Part shown: one piece after another, positions 1-6,766 of the stretch
Position numbering within the stretch: the stretch's first letter is position 1
Layout of the letters: each line of letters opens with the position of its first letter
NCBI GenBank assembly: GCA_938027385.1
Contig: CALJBF010000026.1
Span: 1 to 9,287 of the forward strand
Direction: 5' to 3'
DNA length: 9,287 nt
From: an uncultured Porphyromonadaceae bacterium
GTDB taxonomy: Bacteria; Bacteroidota; Bacteroidia; Bacteroidales; Muribaculaceae
The notes under the pieces: generated by a model
Told to the model about the DNA's origin: nothing
Databases searched by the model: none
Seen by the model: only the letters and a program-made list of their open reading frames with translations
Program-made: the position numbers and the translations under genes

Positions 1-243
1 ACGCTGTGACTCGGGAATCATCAGAATAACGGCCGTTTTCCACGATTATTACCCCGGAAGGTATCAGACAGGGCGCGAAATGAGTTAAATTATGTGAGGC
101 TTCAAGGCTCTGACAGGCGGTTCTGGCTTTGCACCGGACTACTTAGCTTTCATGGCAAATTAAACACTGACCAACAATCGTTGAAGCTGTTTGCAAGATT
201 TAATCCACTGGCCTTATGTCGATTGGCATAATGGGAAACAGGC

Positions 244-257
244 TTAGCAAATGCTAA
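244..257. promoter_or_regulatory. Palindrome at the predicted leftward start site
   Basis: TTAGCA and TGCTAA form a perfect 6-base inverted repeat separated by AA. It lies immediately downstream of the leftward -7 box and covers the expected transcription start. That position would suit an operator for a dimeric repressor, or a small hairpin at the 5' end of the transcript. The palindrome is seen directly; the regulatory role is inference, and a match this short may be chance. Confidence 0.3.
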
Positions 258-260
258 TTG

Positions 261-291
261 CAAATTTATCACTATATTTTAAACTGACAAA
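261..291 (-). promoter_or_regulatory. Candidate leftward Bacteroidota-type promoter
   Basis: Read on the minus strand, TTTG (291-288) is followed after exactly 19 bases by TAAATTTG (268-261). This fits the Bacteroidota primary sigma factor pattern of a -33 TTTG and a -7 TAnnTTTG box with about 19-21 bases between them. Transcription would start near 254-256 and run left, away from nqrA. The surrounding DNA is AT-rich, which raises the chance of a false match, but both boxes match fully and the spacing is right. No gene can be assigned to it inside the window, so it would drive a gene beyond the left edge or an untranslated RNA. Confidence 0.45.
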
Positions 292-379
292 ATTTTAGTC
301 ATAAATTTTAACAAAGTTTCTCATTGTCATAATAAAGATGTACAATTACAGCAGTATATGTGCCGTATTTTCCACAACA

Positions 380-449
380 CTGCCCTATATGGCCGATGCC
401 CCGCAGGCTGATACGGGCGTTGCCAATGATAGCGTGCCATAATGGGCAG
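380..449. repeat. Imperfect inverted repeat, possible structured element
   Basis: Arms 380-393 (CTGCCCTATATGGC) and 436-449 (GCCATAATGGGCAG) pair at 12 of 14 positions, with a two-base internal mismatch. Inside, 394-401 can pair with 415-422 over eight positions, two of them G-U, giving a stacked hairpin of about 70 bases. A competing pairing exists between 433-440 and 492-499 (CGTGCCAT/ATGGCACG). It could be a structured RNA, an end of a degraded mobile element, or a terminator for something to the left, although no T-run follows on either strand. It sits directly beside the repeat at 437-461. Confidence 0.35.
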
Positions 450-461
450 GTATTCATTGTA
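437..461. repeat. Short dispersed repeat, upstream copy
   Basis: CCATAA, seven bases, then GTATTCATTGTA. The same arrangement with a six-base spacer recurs in the same orientation at 9221-9244. The shared 12-mer alone could be chance in a window this size. The extra CCATAA at nearly the same spacing, and the location of both copies in non-coding DNA flanking the gene cluster, make a genuine repeat family somewhat more likely. Confidence 0.3.
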
Positions 462-527
462 TGGCCGCGCTTTATTTTTCAGTGAATTTTAATGGCACGG
501 ATACAACAGTTTAACAAAATTTTGTAG

Positions 528-535
528 TAACTTTG
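528..535 (+). promoter_or_regulatory. Candidate -7 box for the nqr operon
   Basis: TAACTTTG matches the Bacteroidota -7 consensus TAnnTTTG. It lies 145 bases upstream of the nqrA start, so the transcript would begin near 541 with a leader of about 140 bases. No clear TTTG or TTG is present 19-21 bases upstream (the nearest T-rich stretch, GTTT at 509-512, is too close), so the -33 element is weak or missing. It is the best plus-strand candidate before nqrA. Confidence 0.4.
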
Positions 536-680
536 CAGGCAGAAAACGCAATTGGCGAAATTTTTCCTTAATTCATGCCCGCGTCCTCTCCTCTCGATCC
601 CGCTGTCGCGCACTCACGGGGCACCTTTACCCGCACGCCGACATTATCACACTACACCCTGAAAGCCCATTATTATAAAT

Positions 681-2030
681 ATGAGTATTGGAATCAAACT
701 GAAAAAGGGTTTCGACCTGCATCTTGCCGGCGGCATCACCGACAGCGCCCCTGCGGCGAAAGTGATGCCGGCACAGGTTGCCGTCGTGCCCGACGATTTC
801 TGTGGCATCGTGCCTAAGACCGAAGTCCATGAGGGTGACACTGTCGCCGCCGGTGCGCCGCTGTTGCGCTCAAAGGCATGTGAGGACCTCAAGATCGTTT
901 CGCCCGTCGCCGGGCGTGTCGTGGCCGTGGAGCGCGGCGCCCGACGCAAAATTGAGCGCGTGATCGTGGAAACCGCCCCCAATGGCGACGTAGTGAAGGT
1001 CGACATCAGCCGCATATTCTCATCTGCCGCCGAGGCCCGCAAATTCCTGCTCGGCTCGGGACTCTGGGCCATGACACGTCAGCGCCCGTATGCAATCGTC
1101 ACCGACCCCGAGGCCACAATACGCGACATCTTCGTCACCGGTTTTGACTCGGCACCCCTGGCGTGGTCGAAACAGACCTTCACGGCCGACGAAATCAAGG
1201 CTCTCGAGGCCGGCGTGCGCCTGCTCTCGCTCGTCACCGAAGGGAAAGTATATGTGAGCCGCCGCGACGGCATCGGCCTGCCCGACCTGAAAGGTGCCGA
1301 GATGGTGGATGTATCCGGCCCGCACCCCGCGGGAACGGCCGGCCCGGTAATCGCCGCCATCCGACCCGTGAACAAGGGCGAGACGGTGATGACTCTTGAC
1401 ATCCAGACCCTGTGGCGCATAGGCTCGGCCGCCCTCACAGGCGTGGTGCCCATGACCACCACCGTTGCCCTGACAGGCTCTGAGATCACGAATCCCGGCC
1501 TTGTCGACACCGTGATCGGCGCCTCGCTGGCCGACCTGCTCAAAGGCCGCGTGGCCGACGACCACCGTCACCACCGCGTGATTTCCGGCAATGTGCTCAC
1601 AGGCACCGCCTGCCCCGCCGACGGCTACCTGCGCTTCCCCTACACCCAGGTGGCCGTGATTCCCGAAGGTGACGACGTTGACGAATTCATGGGCTGGGCA
1701 TCGCTCTCGCCGAAGAAGATGAGCACCTCGGCATCCTTCCCGGGGCACTTCCTGGGCCGCAAGCTCTTCAAACCGGACGCACGTCTGCTCGGCGGACGCC
1801 GCGCCATGATCATGAGCGGCGAATACGACAAGGTGTTCCCCATGGACATCCTGCCCGAATATCTCGTCAAGGCCATCCTCGCCAAAGATATCGACCGCAT
1901 GGAGAAACTCGGCATCTACGAGGTTGCACCCGAGGATTTCGCCCTGGCCGAATATGCCGACACCTCGAAACTCGAGCTGCAGAAAATCGTGCGCGAAGGC
2001 CTCGACTACCTGCGCAAGGAGCTGTCGTGA
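681..2030 (+). CDS. nqrA: Na+-translocating NADH:quinone reductase subunit A
   Basis: NqrA is the large peripheral cytoplasmic subunit of Na+-NQR; it carries no redox cofactor and has been linked to quinone and inhibitor binding. At 449 residues it is close to the usual length (about 446 in Vibrio). The N-terminus (MSIGIKLKKGFDLHLAGG) is typical of the family. Residues about 28-105 form a lipoyl-like barrel-sandwich domain, seen in HEGDTVAAGAPLL and IVSPVAGRVVAVERG. There are no membrane segments and no ferredoxin-type CxxC clusters, which separates it from the paralogue RnfC. The ATG at 681 follows an A/T-rich stretch (TTATAAAT) with no Shine-Dalgarno sequence, and it places the conserved N-terminus correctly. 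It is the first gene of the operon; nqrB follows after 55 bases. Confidence 0.97.
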   Translation: MSIGIKLKKGFDLHLAGGITDSAPAAKVMPAQVAVVPDDFCGIVPKTEVHEGDTVAAGAPLLRSKACEDLKIVSPVAGRVVAVERGARRKIERVIVETAPNGDVVKVDISRIFSSAAEARKFLLGSGLWAMTRQRPYAIVTDPEATIRDIFVTGFDSAPLAWSKQTFTADEIKALEAGVRLLSLVTEGKVYVSRRDGIGLPDLKGAEMVDVSGPHPAGTAGPVIAAIRPVNKGETVMTLDIQTLWRIGSAALTGVVPMTTTVALTGSEITNPGLVDTVIGASLADLLKGRVADDHRHHRVISGNVLTGTACPADGYLRFPYTQVAVIPEGDDVDEFMGWASLSPKKMSTSASFPGHFLGRKLFKPDARLLGGRRAMIMSGEYDKVFPMDILPEYLVKAILAKDIDRMEKLGIYEVAPEDFALAEYADTSKLELQKIVREGLDYLRKELS

Positions 2031-2085
2031 CACCCCACGCGACCATCATAAAGAAAAACATCAACTCACGATAAAACCTGACGCT

Positions 2086-3306
2086 TTGAAAGCTTTAAAG
2101 AAACTGATGGACAAGGCGCGCCCGGCGTTCGAGCCCGGCGGAAAGCTCCATGCGTTCAAGTCGGTCTACGACGGCATGGATACCTTCTTGTTCACACCCC
2201 GCGAGACATCGGCCTCGGGGGTACATATCCATGACAGCATGGACTCGAAACGCACCATGATCATCGTGATTGTGGCGCTGCTGCCCTGTCTGCTCTTCGG
2301 CATGTACAACTGCGGCTACCAGAACTGGCTGGCCGCCGGCGAGACAACATTCCCCTTCTGGTCAATGATGCTTTACGGTTTCCTGGCCGTTCTGCCCCGC
2401 ATCGTCGTGTCATACGTCGTGGGCCTCAGCATCGAGTTCACCGTGGCACAGTGGAAGAAAGAGGAGATCCAGGAGGGATTCCTGGTGACCGGTATCCTCA
2501 TCCCGATGATCTGCCCCATAGAGACCCCGCTGTGGATGATTGCCGTGGCTACCGCCTTCTCGGTAATCTTCGTCAAGGAGGTCTTCGGCGGCACAGGCTA
2601 CAACATCTTCAATGTGGCGCTGGTGACTCGCGCGTTCCTCTTCTTCGCCTATCCGGCACAGATGAGCGGCGACAATGTCTTCGTATCAAAGAATTCAATC
2701 CTCGGCCTCGGTTTCCAGGCTCCCGACACCTTCTCGGGCGCCACTCCGCTGGGCCAGATAGCAGTATCGGGCGCGCAGTCAGCCACCGACCTGCAGACCG
2801 CCATGACCGACCTCTCGGGCAAAGCCATTGACCTGTGGCAGATGTTCGTGGGCCTGATGCCCGGCTCGTTCGCCGAGACCTCGACACTGTGCATCCTCAT
2901 CGGCGCCGTGATTCTGCTTGCCACCGGCATCGCCTCGTGGCGCATCATCCTGTCGGTATTCGCCGGCGGCGCGGTGATGTCGCTCATAGCGCACTGGTGC
3001 ACCACCCCCACCTATCCCGCCTCGTTCCTGACGGTGGGCGAACAGCTCTGCCTGGGCGGTTTCGCTTTCGCCGCCGTATTCATGGCACCCGATCCCGTGA
3101 CCTCGTGCCGCACAAACACCGGCAAGTACATCTACGGTTTCCTGGTGGGCGTGATGGCCATAATCATCCGCACCTATAACAACGGCTACCCCGAAGGCGC
3201 CATGATGGCCGTGCTGCTGATGAACGCACTGGCTCCGCTGATCGACTACTGCGTGGTCGAGGCCAATGTGCGCCGCCGCATGCGCCGTCTTCCCGCCAAC
3301 GACTGA
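2086..3306 (+). CDS. nqrB: Na+-translocating NADH:quinone reductase subunit B
   Basis: NqrB is the main membrane subunit, carrying a covalent FMN and riboflavin and taking part in Na+ transport and quinone reduction. The acceptor motif DTFSGAT is at residues 214-220, with Thr220 the expected FMN attachment site (Dxx(S/T)GAT pattern used by ApbE). KEVFGGTGYN (164-173) and the FFAYPAQMSGD stretch are also family landmarks. Hydrophobic segments include roughly 55-75, 92-115, 131-163, 263-303, 320-335 and 346-390. The frame is open well upstream into nqrA, but the first ATG there gives an unrelated tail overlapping nqrA by over 100 bases. I place the start at TTG 2086, which yields MKALKKLMDKARPAF, like the N-termini I recall from Bacteroides NqrB, and a 406-residue protein. 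The alternative is ATG 2107 (399 residues). Confidence 0.95.
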   Translation: MKALKKLMDKARPAFEPGGKLHAFKSVYDGMDTFLFTPRETSASGVHIHDSMDSKRTMIIVIVALLPCLLFGMYNCGYQNWLAAGETTFPFWSMMLYGFLAVLPRIVVSYVVGLSIEFTVAQWKKEEIQEGFLVTGILIPMICPIETPLWMIAVATAFSVIFVKEVFGGTGYNIFNVALVTRAFLFFAYPAQMSGDNVFVSKNSILGLGFQAPDTFSGATPLGQIAVSGAQSATDLQTAMTDLSGKAIDLWQMFVGLMPGSFAETSTLCILIGAVILLATGIASWRIILSVFAGGAVMSLIAHWCTTPTYPASFLTVGEQLCLGGFAFAAVFMAPDPVTSCRTNTGKYIYGFLVGVMAIIIRTYNNGYPEGAMMAVLLMNALAPLIDYCVVEANVRRRMRRLPAND

Positions 3307-3338
3307 CAACCACTTCACCATACCAGACATATACAGAA

Positions 3339-4145
3339 ATGCTGAACAAACAGAGCAACGTTTACACAATTGTCTACATCACAGTGATGGTGCTGGTGGT
3401 GGGCACCGCCCTGGCATTCACAGCCATGTCGCTTAAAGACAAACAGATCGAGAACGCCAACGCCGACAAGATGGGCCAGATCCTGCAGTCGGTGCACCTG
3501 TCGGCCGACCGCGCCACCGTTGTCGCCGACTTCGCGAAATACATCACGGAGCAGGAGGTGGTGAACTCGCGCGGCGAGCGTGTCGAGGGCACCGCCTTTG
3601 ACATCGACGTGGCCGCCGAATCAAAGAAACCAGCCGACGAGCGCCTGCTCCCCGTCTATGTGTGCCAGCTCCCTGACGCCGGCACCAAGTACATCATCCC
3701 CCTCTCCGGCATGGGCCTCTGGGGTCCCATCTGGGGCTACGTGGCTTTTGATTCCGACGGCACCACAATTTATGGCGCGTTCTTCGGCCATCAGGGCGAG
3801 ACCCCGGGTCTGGGTGCCGAAATCACCAAACCGGCCTTCACCGACCAGTTCAAAGGACTCTCGGTGATCAAAGACAACACATTCGTGCCCATAGAGGTAG
3901 TGAAGAAAGGCCTCAAGCCCGAAGGGAACACCGACTATGTCGACGGCATCTCGGGCGGCACAATCACCTCCAAGGGCGTGAGCGCCATGCTTAACGACTG
4001 CCTCACCCCCTACAAGGCCTTCCTTGAGAGTCTGCGCGCAGGCACAGCCCCTGCCGCCGGAGCCGCCACAGACGCCGCTGACGACACTGCCGTCACCGAC
4101 GCCCAGGCCGAGGCAACCGATCCCCAACTTGACGAAACCCTTTAA
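3339..4145 (+). CDS. nqrC: Na+-translocating NADH:quinone reductase subunit C
   Basis: NqrC is anchored by an N-terminal helix (residues about 9-29) and carries a covalent FMN in its FMN-binding domain on the outer face of the membrane. The attachment motif is DGISGGT at 202-208, followed by ITS, so Thr208 is the likely acceptor. The position normally occupied by Ala in the SGAT core is Gly here. LSGMGLWGPIWGYVAF (122-137) and GHQGETPGLGAEI (150-162) are strong family signatures. The protein is 268 residues. After about residue 232 it continues as an Ala/Thr/Asp-rich, probably disordered acidic tail. ATG 3339 follows ATACAGAA. It starts 32 bases after nqrB and is followed by nqrD after 12 bases. 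Confidence 0.96.
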   Translation: MLNKQSNVYTIVYITVMVLVVGTALAFTAMSLKDKQIENANADKMGQILQSVHLSADRATVVADFAKYITEQEVVNSRGERVEGTAFDIDVAAESKKPADERLLPVYVCQLPDAGTKYIIPLSGMGLWGPIWGYVAFDSDGTTIYGAFFGHQGETPGLGAEITKPAFTDQFKGLSVIKDNTFVPIEVVKKGLKPEGNTDYVDGISGGTITSKGVSAMLNDCLTPYKAFLESLRAGTAPAAGAATDAADDTAVTDAQAEATDPQLDETL

Positions 4146-4157
4146 CCCGTCGCAGAA

Positions 4158-4787
4158 ATGGCAGAAAAAACAAGTTACAAGGATATATTCTTCAACCCGT
4201 TCTCAAAGAACAATCCGGTAATCGTGCAGGTGCTGGGCATCTGCTCGTGCCTGGCCGTAACGGCCAAGCTCGAACCGGCCATAGTGATGGGTATCTCGGT
4301 AATCGCCGTGCTGGCGTTCTCGAACGTCATCATCTCGCTGATACGCAACACCATCCCCACCAACATCCGCATCATCGTGCAACTCGTGGTGGTGGCCGCG
4401 CTGGTAATCATCGTCAACCAGCTGCTGCTGGCCTACGCCTACGACGTGTCGAAACAGCTGTCGGTCTTCATCGGCCTGATCATCACCAACTGTATACACA
4501 TGGGCCGTCTTGAGGCCTTCGCCATGGGCAACCGCCCCTGGCCCTCGTTCCTCGACGGCGTGGGCAACGGCATCGGCTACGCGCTGATACTGGTGATCAT
4601 CGGTTTCTTCCGCGAACTGCTCGGCTCGGGCACCCTGCTCGGGTTCCAGGTCGTGCCCCAGTCGTGGTACGACGCCGGCTACGCCAACAACGGCCTGATG
4701 ATCCTGCCGCCGATGGCACTCATCGTGGCCGCCTGCATCATCTGGGTGCACCGCGCGCGCAACAAAGAACTTCAGGAAAACAATTGA
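4158..4787 (+). CDS. nqrD: Na+-translocating NADH:quinone reductase subunit D
   Basis: NqrD is an integral membrane subunit paralogous to NqrE; the two fold as inverted partners and hold an iron centre (a [2Fe-2S] cluster in recent structures) between them at the middle of the membrane. Its 209 residues are the normal length. The ligand cysteines match the Vibrio positions: Cys29 in GICSCLAVT and Cys112 in TNCIHMGRLEAFAMGN. An additional Cys31 is present. Hydrophobic segments lie at about 20-37, 40-62, 72-95, 101-118, 138-155 and 175-197. The N-terminal YKDIFFNPFSKNNPV stretch is typical. The product could be confused with RnfE, but the six-gene nqr context settles the assignment. ATG 4158 follows CGCAGAA. 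Confidence 0.96.
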   Translation: MAEKTSYKDIFFNPFSKNNPVIVQVLGICSCLAVTAKLEPAIVMGISVIAVLAFSNVIISLIRNTIPTNIRIIVQLVVVAALVIIVNQLLLAYAYDVSKQLSVFIGLIITNCIHMGRLEAFAMGNRPWPSFLDGVGNGIGYALILVIIGFFRELLGSGTLLGFQVVPQSWYDAGYANNGLMILPPMALIVAACIIWVHRARNKELQENN

Positions 4788-4811
4788 CAAACCCCGACAG
4801 AATCCCGATAA

Positions 4812-5429
4812 ATGGAAAACCTTAATTTGTTCATCCGGTCGATTTTTGTCGACAACATGGTCTTCGCCTACTTCCTAGGCATGTGCTCGTTCCTGGCCGT
4901 GTCAAAGAACGTAAAGACCGCTTTCGGCCTCGGCGTGGCCGTCACATTCATGCTTGTGGTCACCCTGCCGATCAACTATCTGCTTGAAAACCTCGTGCTG
5001 AAACCCGGGGCTCTCGTATGGCTCTCCGAGGATCTGGCCGACGTAGACCTCAGTTTCCTGTCGCTCATCCTGTTCATAGCCGTGATCGCCTCGATGACCC
5101 AGCTTGTGGAGATGGCAGTCGAGAAATACTCGCCGTCGCTCTACGCGTCGCTGGGCATCTTCTTGCCGCTGATCGCCGTGAACTGCGCCATCCTGGGCGG
5201 CTCGCTGTTCATGCAGCAGCGCGGATTCGCCAACGTCTGGACCGCCACCTGCGCCGGCGCCGGCTGGGGCCTGGGCTGGCTGCTGGCCATCACCGCCATC
5301 GCCGCCATTCGCGAGAGGGTCTCGACCTACTCTAACGTGCCCGGCCCGCTGAGAGGCATCGGCATCACCTTCATCATCTGCGCTCTGATGGGCATCGCCT
5401 TCATGAGCTTCCTCGGCATCAAACTCTAA
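4812..5429 (+). CDS. nqrE: Na+-translocating NADH:quinone reductase subunit E
   Basis: NqrE is the membrane partner of NqrD and supplies the other two cysteine ligands to the shared iron centre. Cys25 lies in FLGMCSFLAVSKN and Cys125 in AVNCAILGGSLFM, the expected conserved positions. The 205 residues show about six hydrophobic segments, and the N-terminus (MENLNLFIRSIFVDNMVFAY) is highly typical of NqrE and distinguishes it from RnfA in this context. The C-terminal half contains GAGWGLGWLLAITAIAAIRE, also characteristic. ATG 4812 follows CCCGATAA. It lies 24 bases after nqrD and 13 bases before nqrF, consistent with co-transcription. Confidence 0.96.
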   Translation: MENLNLFIRSIFVDNMVFAYFLGMCSFLAVSKNVKTAFGLGVAVTFMLVVTLPINYLLENLVLKPGALVWLSEDLADVDLSFLSLILFIAVIASMTQLVEMAVEKYSPSLYASLGIFLPLIAVNCAILGGSLFMQQRGFANVWTATCAGAGWGLGWLLAITAIAAIRERVSTYSNVPGPLRGIGITFIICALMGIAFMSFLGIKL

Positions 5430-5442
5430 GACAACTACCGCA

Positions 5443-6735
5443 ATGATATTACTCGCATCAAACGCCCTGGGCGCCACGGTTCTGGCCGGCGTGGGCATAT
5501 TCCTGATAATGACCCTGCTGCTTGTGGTGATTCTGCTGGTAGCCAAGAAATTCCTGGTAAGCTCGGGCAACGTGACCGTGACCATCAACTCAGACCGCAA
5601 GGTCGAGGTCGAGTCGGGACGCCCCCTGCTGTCGGCCCTGGCCACGAAGAATGTGTTCCTGCCGTCGGCCTGCGGCGGCAAAGGCTCGTGCGGCCAGTGC
5701 AAGGTGCAGGTCACCGAGGGCGGGGGTGAGATCCTCCCCACCGAGGCCGTGCATTTCACACGCAAGGAGATCAAAGACAACTGGCGCCTCGCCTGCCAGG
5801 TGAAAGTAAAGAACGACCTCGAAATCAAGGTGCCCGCGTCGGTGCTCGACATCAAGGAGTACGAGTGCACCGTGGTGTCGAACAAGAACGTGGCCACATT
5901 CATCAAGGAGTTCATCGTGGCGCTCCCCCCGGGCGAGCACATGGACTTCATCCCCGGCTCGTACGCCCAGATCAAGATTCCCCCCTTCAAGATCGACTAC
6001 GACAAGGATATCGACAAGGCATCCATCGGCGACGAATACCTGCCCGCCTGGAAGAAGTTCGGCCTGTTCGACCTCAAGTGCGTCAACACCGAAGACACCG
6101 TGCGCGCCTACTCCATGGCCAACTACCCCGCCGAGGGTGACCGGTTCATGCTCACCGTGCGCATCGCCACACCGCCGTTCAAGCCGAAACCCCAGACCGG
6201 TTTCATGGATGTGAACCCCGGTATCGCGTCGAGCTACATCTTCACCCTCAAGCCCGGCGACAAGGTAATCATGAGCGGCCCTTACGGCGACTTCCACCCC
6301 ATCTTCGACTCGAAGAACGAGATGATATGGGTGGGCGGCGGCGCCGGCATGGCCCCCCTCCGTGCGCAGATAATGCACATGACCAAGACCCTGCACACCA
6401 CCGACCGCGAGATGCACTACTTCTACGGCGCCCGCGCCCTCAACGAGGTGTTCTATCTCAACGATTTCCTCCAGCTCGAGAAGGAGTACCCCAACTTCCA
6501 CTTCCATCTCGCGCTCGACCGCCCCGACCCCGCAGCCGATGCCGCCGGAGTGAAATACGTGCCCGGTTTCGTGCACCAGGTAATGTATGACACATACCTC
6601 AAGGATCACGAGGCACCCGAGGACATCGAATACTACATGTGCGGCCCCGGCCCCATGAGCAACGCCGTGAACAAGATGCTCGACTCGCTCGGCGTAGACC
6701 CTGAAAGCATCCATTACGACAACTTCGGCGGCTGA
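5443..6735 (+). CDS. nqrF: Na+-translocating NADH:quinone reductase subunit F
   Basis: NqrF is the electron entry subunit: it oxidises NADH at FAD and passes electrons to a plant-type [2Fe-2S] cluster. Domains in order: a membrane helix (about 12-34); a ferredoxin domain (about 43-133) with ligands Cys77, Cys83, Cys86 and Cys118; an FAD domain with RAYSMANYP at 221-229; and an NADH domain with GGGAGMAPLR at 298-307 and YYMCGPGPM at 397-405. The C-terminus ends in FGG, as in other NqrF proteins. At 430 residues it is about 20 longer than Vibrio NqrF. By recall, the extra length includes a small insertion near 252-259 and one extra residue after the CGP motif. ATG 5443 follows TACCGCA. murB begins 31 bases downstream. 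Confidence 0.97.
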   Translation: MILLASNALGATVLAGVGIFLIMTLLLVVILLVAKKFLVSSGNVTVTINSDRKVEVESGRPLLSALATKNVFLPSACGGKGSCGQCKVQVTEGGGEILPTEAVHFTRKEIKDNWRLACQVKVKNDLEIKVPASVLDIKEYECTVVSNKNVATFIKEFIVALPPGEHMDFIPGSYAQIKIPPFKIDYDKDIDKASIGDEYLPAWKKFGLFDLKCVNTEDTVRAYSMANYPAEGDRFMLTVRIATPPFKPKPQTGFMDVNPGIASSYIFTLKPGDKVIMSGPYGDFHPIFDSKNEMIWVGGGAGMAPLRAQIMHMTKTLHTTDREMHYFYGARALNEVFYLNDFLQLEKEYPNFHFHLALDRPDPAADAAGVKYVPGFVHQVMYDTYLKDHEAPEDIEYYMCGPGPMSNAVNKMLDSLGVDPESIHYDNFGG

Positions 6736-6766
6736 CGCCCCGGCATGTTGCCTTAGCACAGTTTAA

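Larger units (their letters stand above)
1..680. other. Upstream intergenic region with no supportable gene
   Basis: No convincing protein-coding gene lies here. The only open frames are short or overlap nqrA in a shadow frame. Base composition is uneven: about 240-350 is strongly AT-rich, with moderate GC on both sides. The parts worth naming are listed separately: a leftward promoter-like pair of boxes, a palindrome next to it, an imperfect inverted repeat, a short repeat shared with the 3' end, and a -7-like box before nqrA. An imperfect palindrome at 96-110 (GAGGCTTCAAGGCTC, one mismatched pair) and a short AT inverted repeat (289-295 with 303-309) also occur but could be chance. The left part (1-255) may be the leader of a leftward gene beyond the window edge or a small RNA; nothing in it is recognised. 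Confidence 0.6.

Noticed and set aside
1..43. Minus-strand open frame from GTG 43 running off the left edge (14 codons)
   Set aside because: Too short to judge, with no recognisable motif and an uncertain start. The frame could be chance, and the distance from the leftward promoter candidate is over 200 bases.
575..817. 80-codon plus-strand open frame overlapping the start of nqrA
   Set aside because: It overlaps the clearly real nqrA frame and its sequence looks like an out-of-frame translation of GC-rich DNA.
1020..2033. Long minus-strand open frame (337 codons) opposite nqrA, and similar ones opposite nqrF and the other genes
   Set aside because: These are antisense shadows of GC-rich coding sequence with His/Gly/Val-rich, domain-free translations.
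1924..2085. 5' extension of the nqrB frame overlapping nqrA
   Set aside because: The extension encodes no NqrB-like sequence, mirrors the nqrA tail in another frame, and is explained by the inferred TTG start at 2086.
681..6735. Possibility that the cluster is the related Rnf complex
   Set aside because: Gene order is nqrA-F, the first gene lacks the RnfC iron-sulfur motifs, the last is NqrF with ferredoxin, FAD and NADH domains, and there is no RnfB ferredoxin subunit.
6727..6752. Small inverted repeats around the nqrF stop codon (GGCG/CGCC and GGCA/TGCC)
   Set aside because: Stems are only four pairs and no T-run follows, so a terminator between nqrF and murB is not supported.
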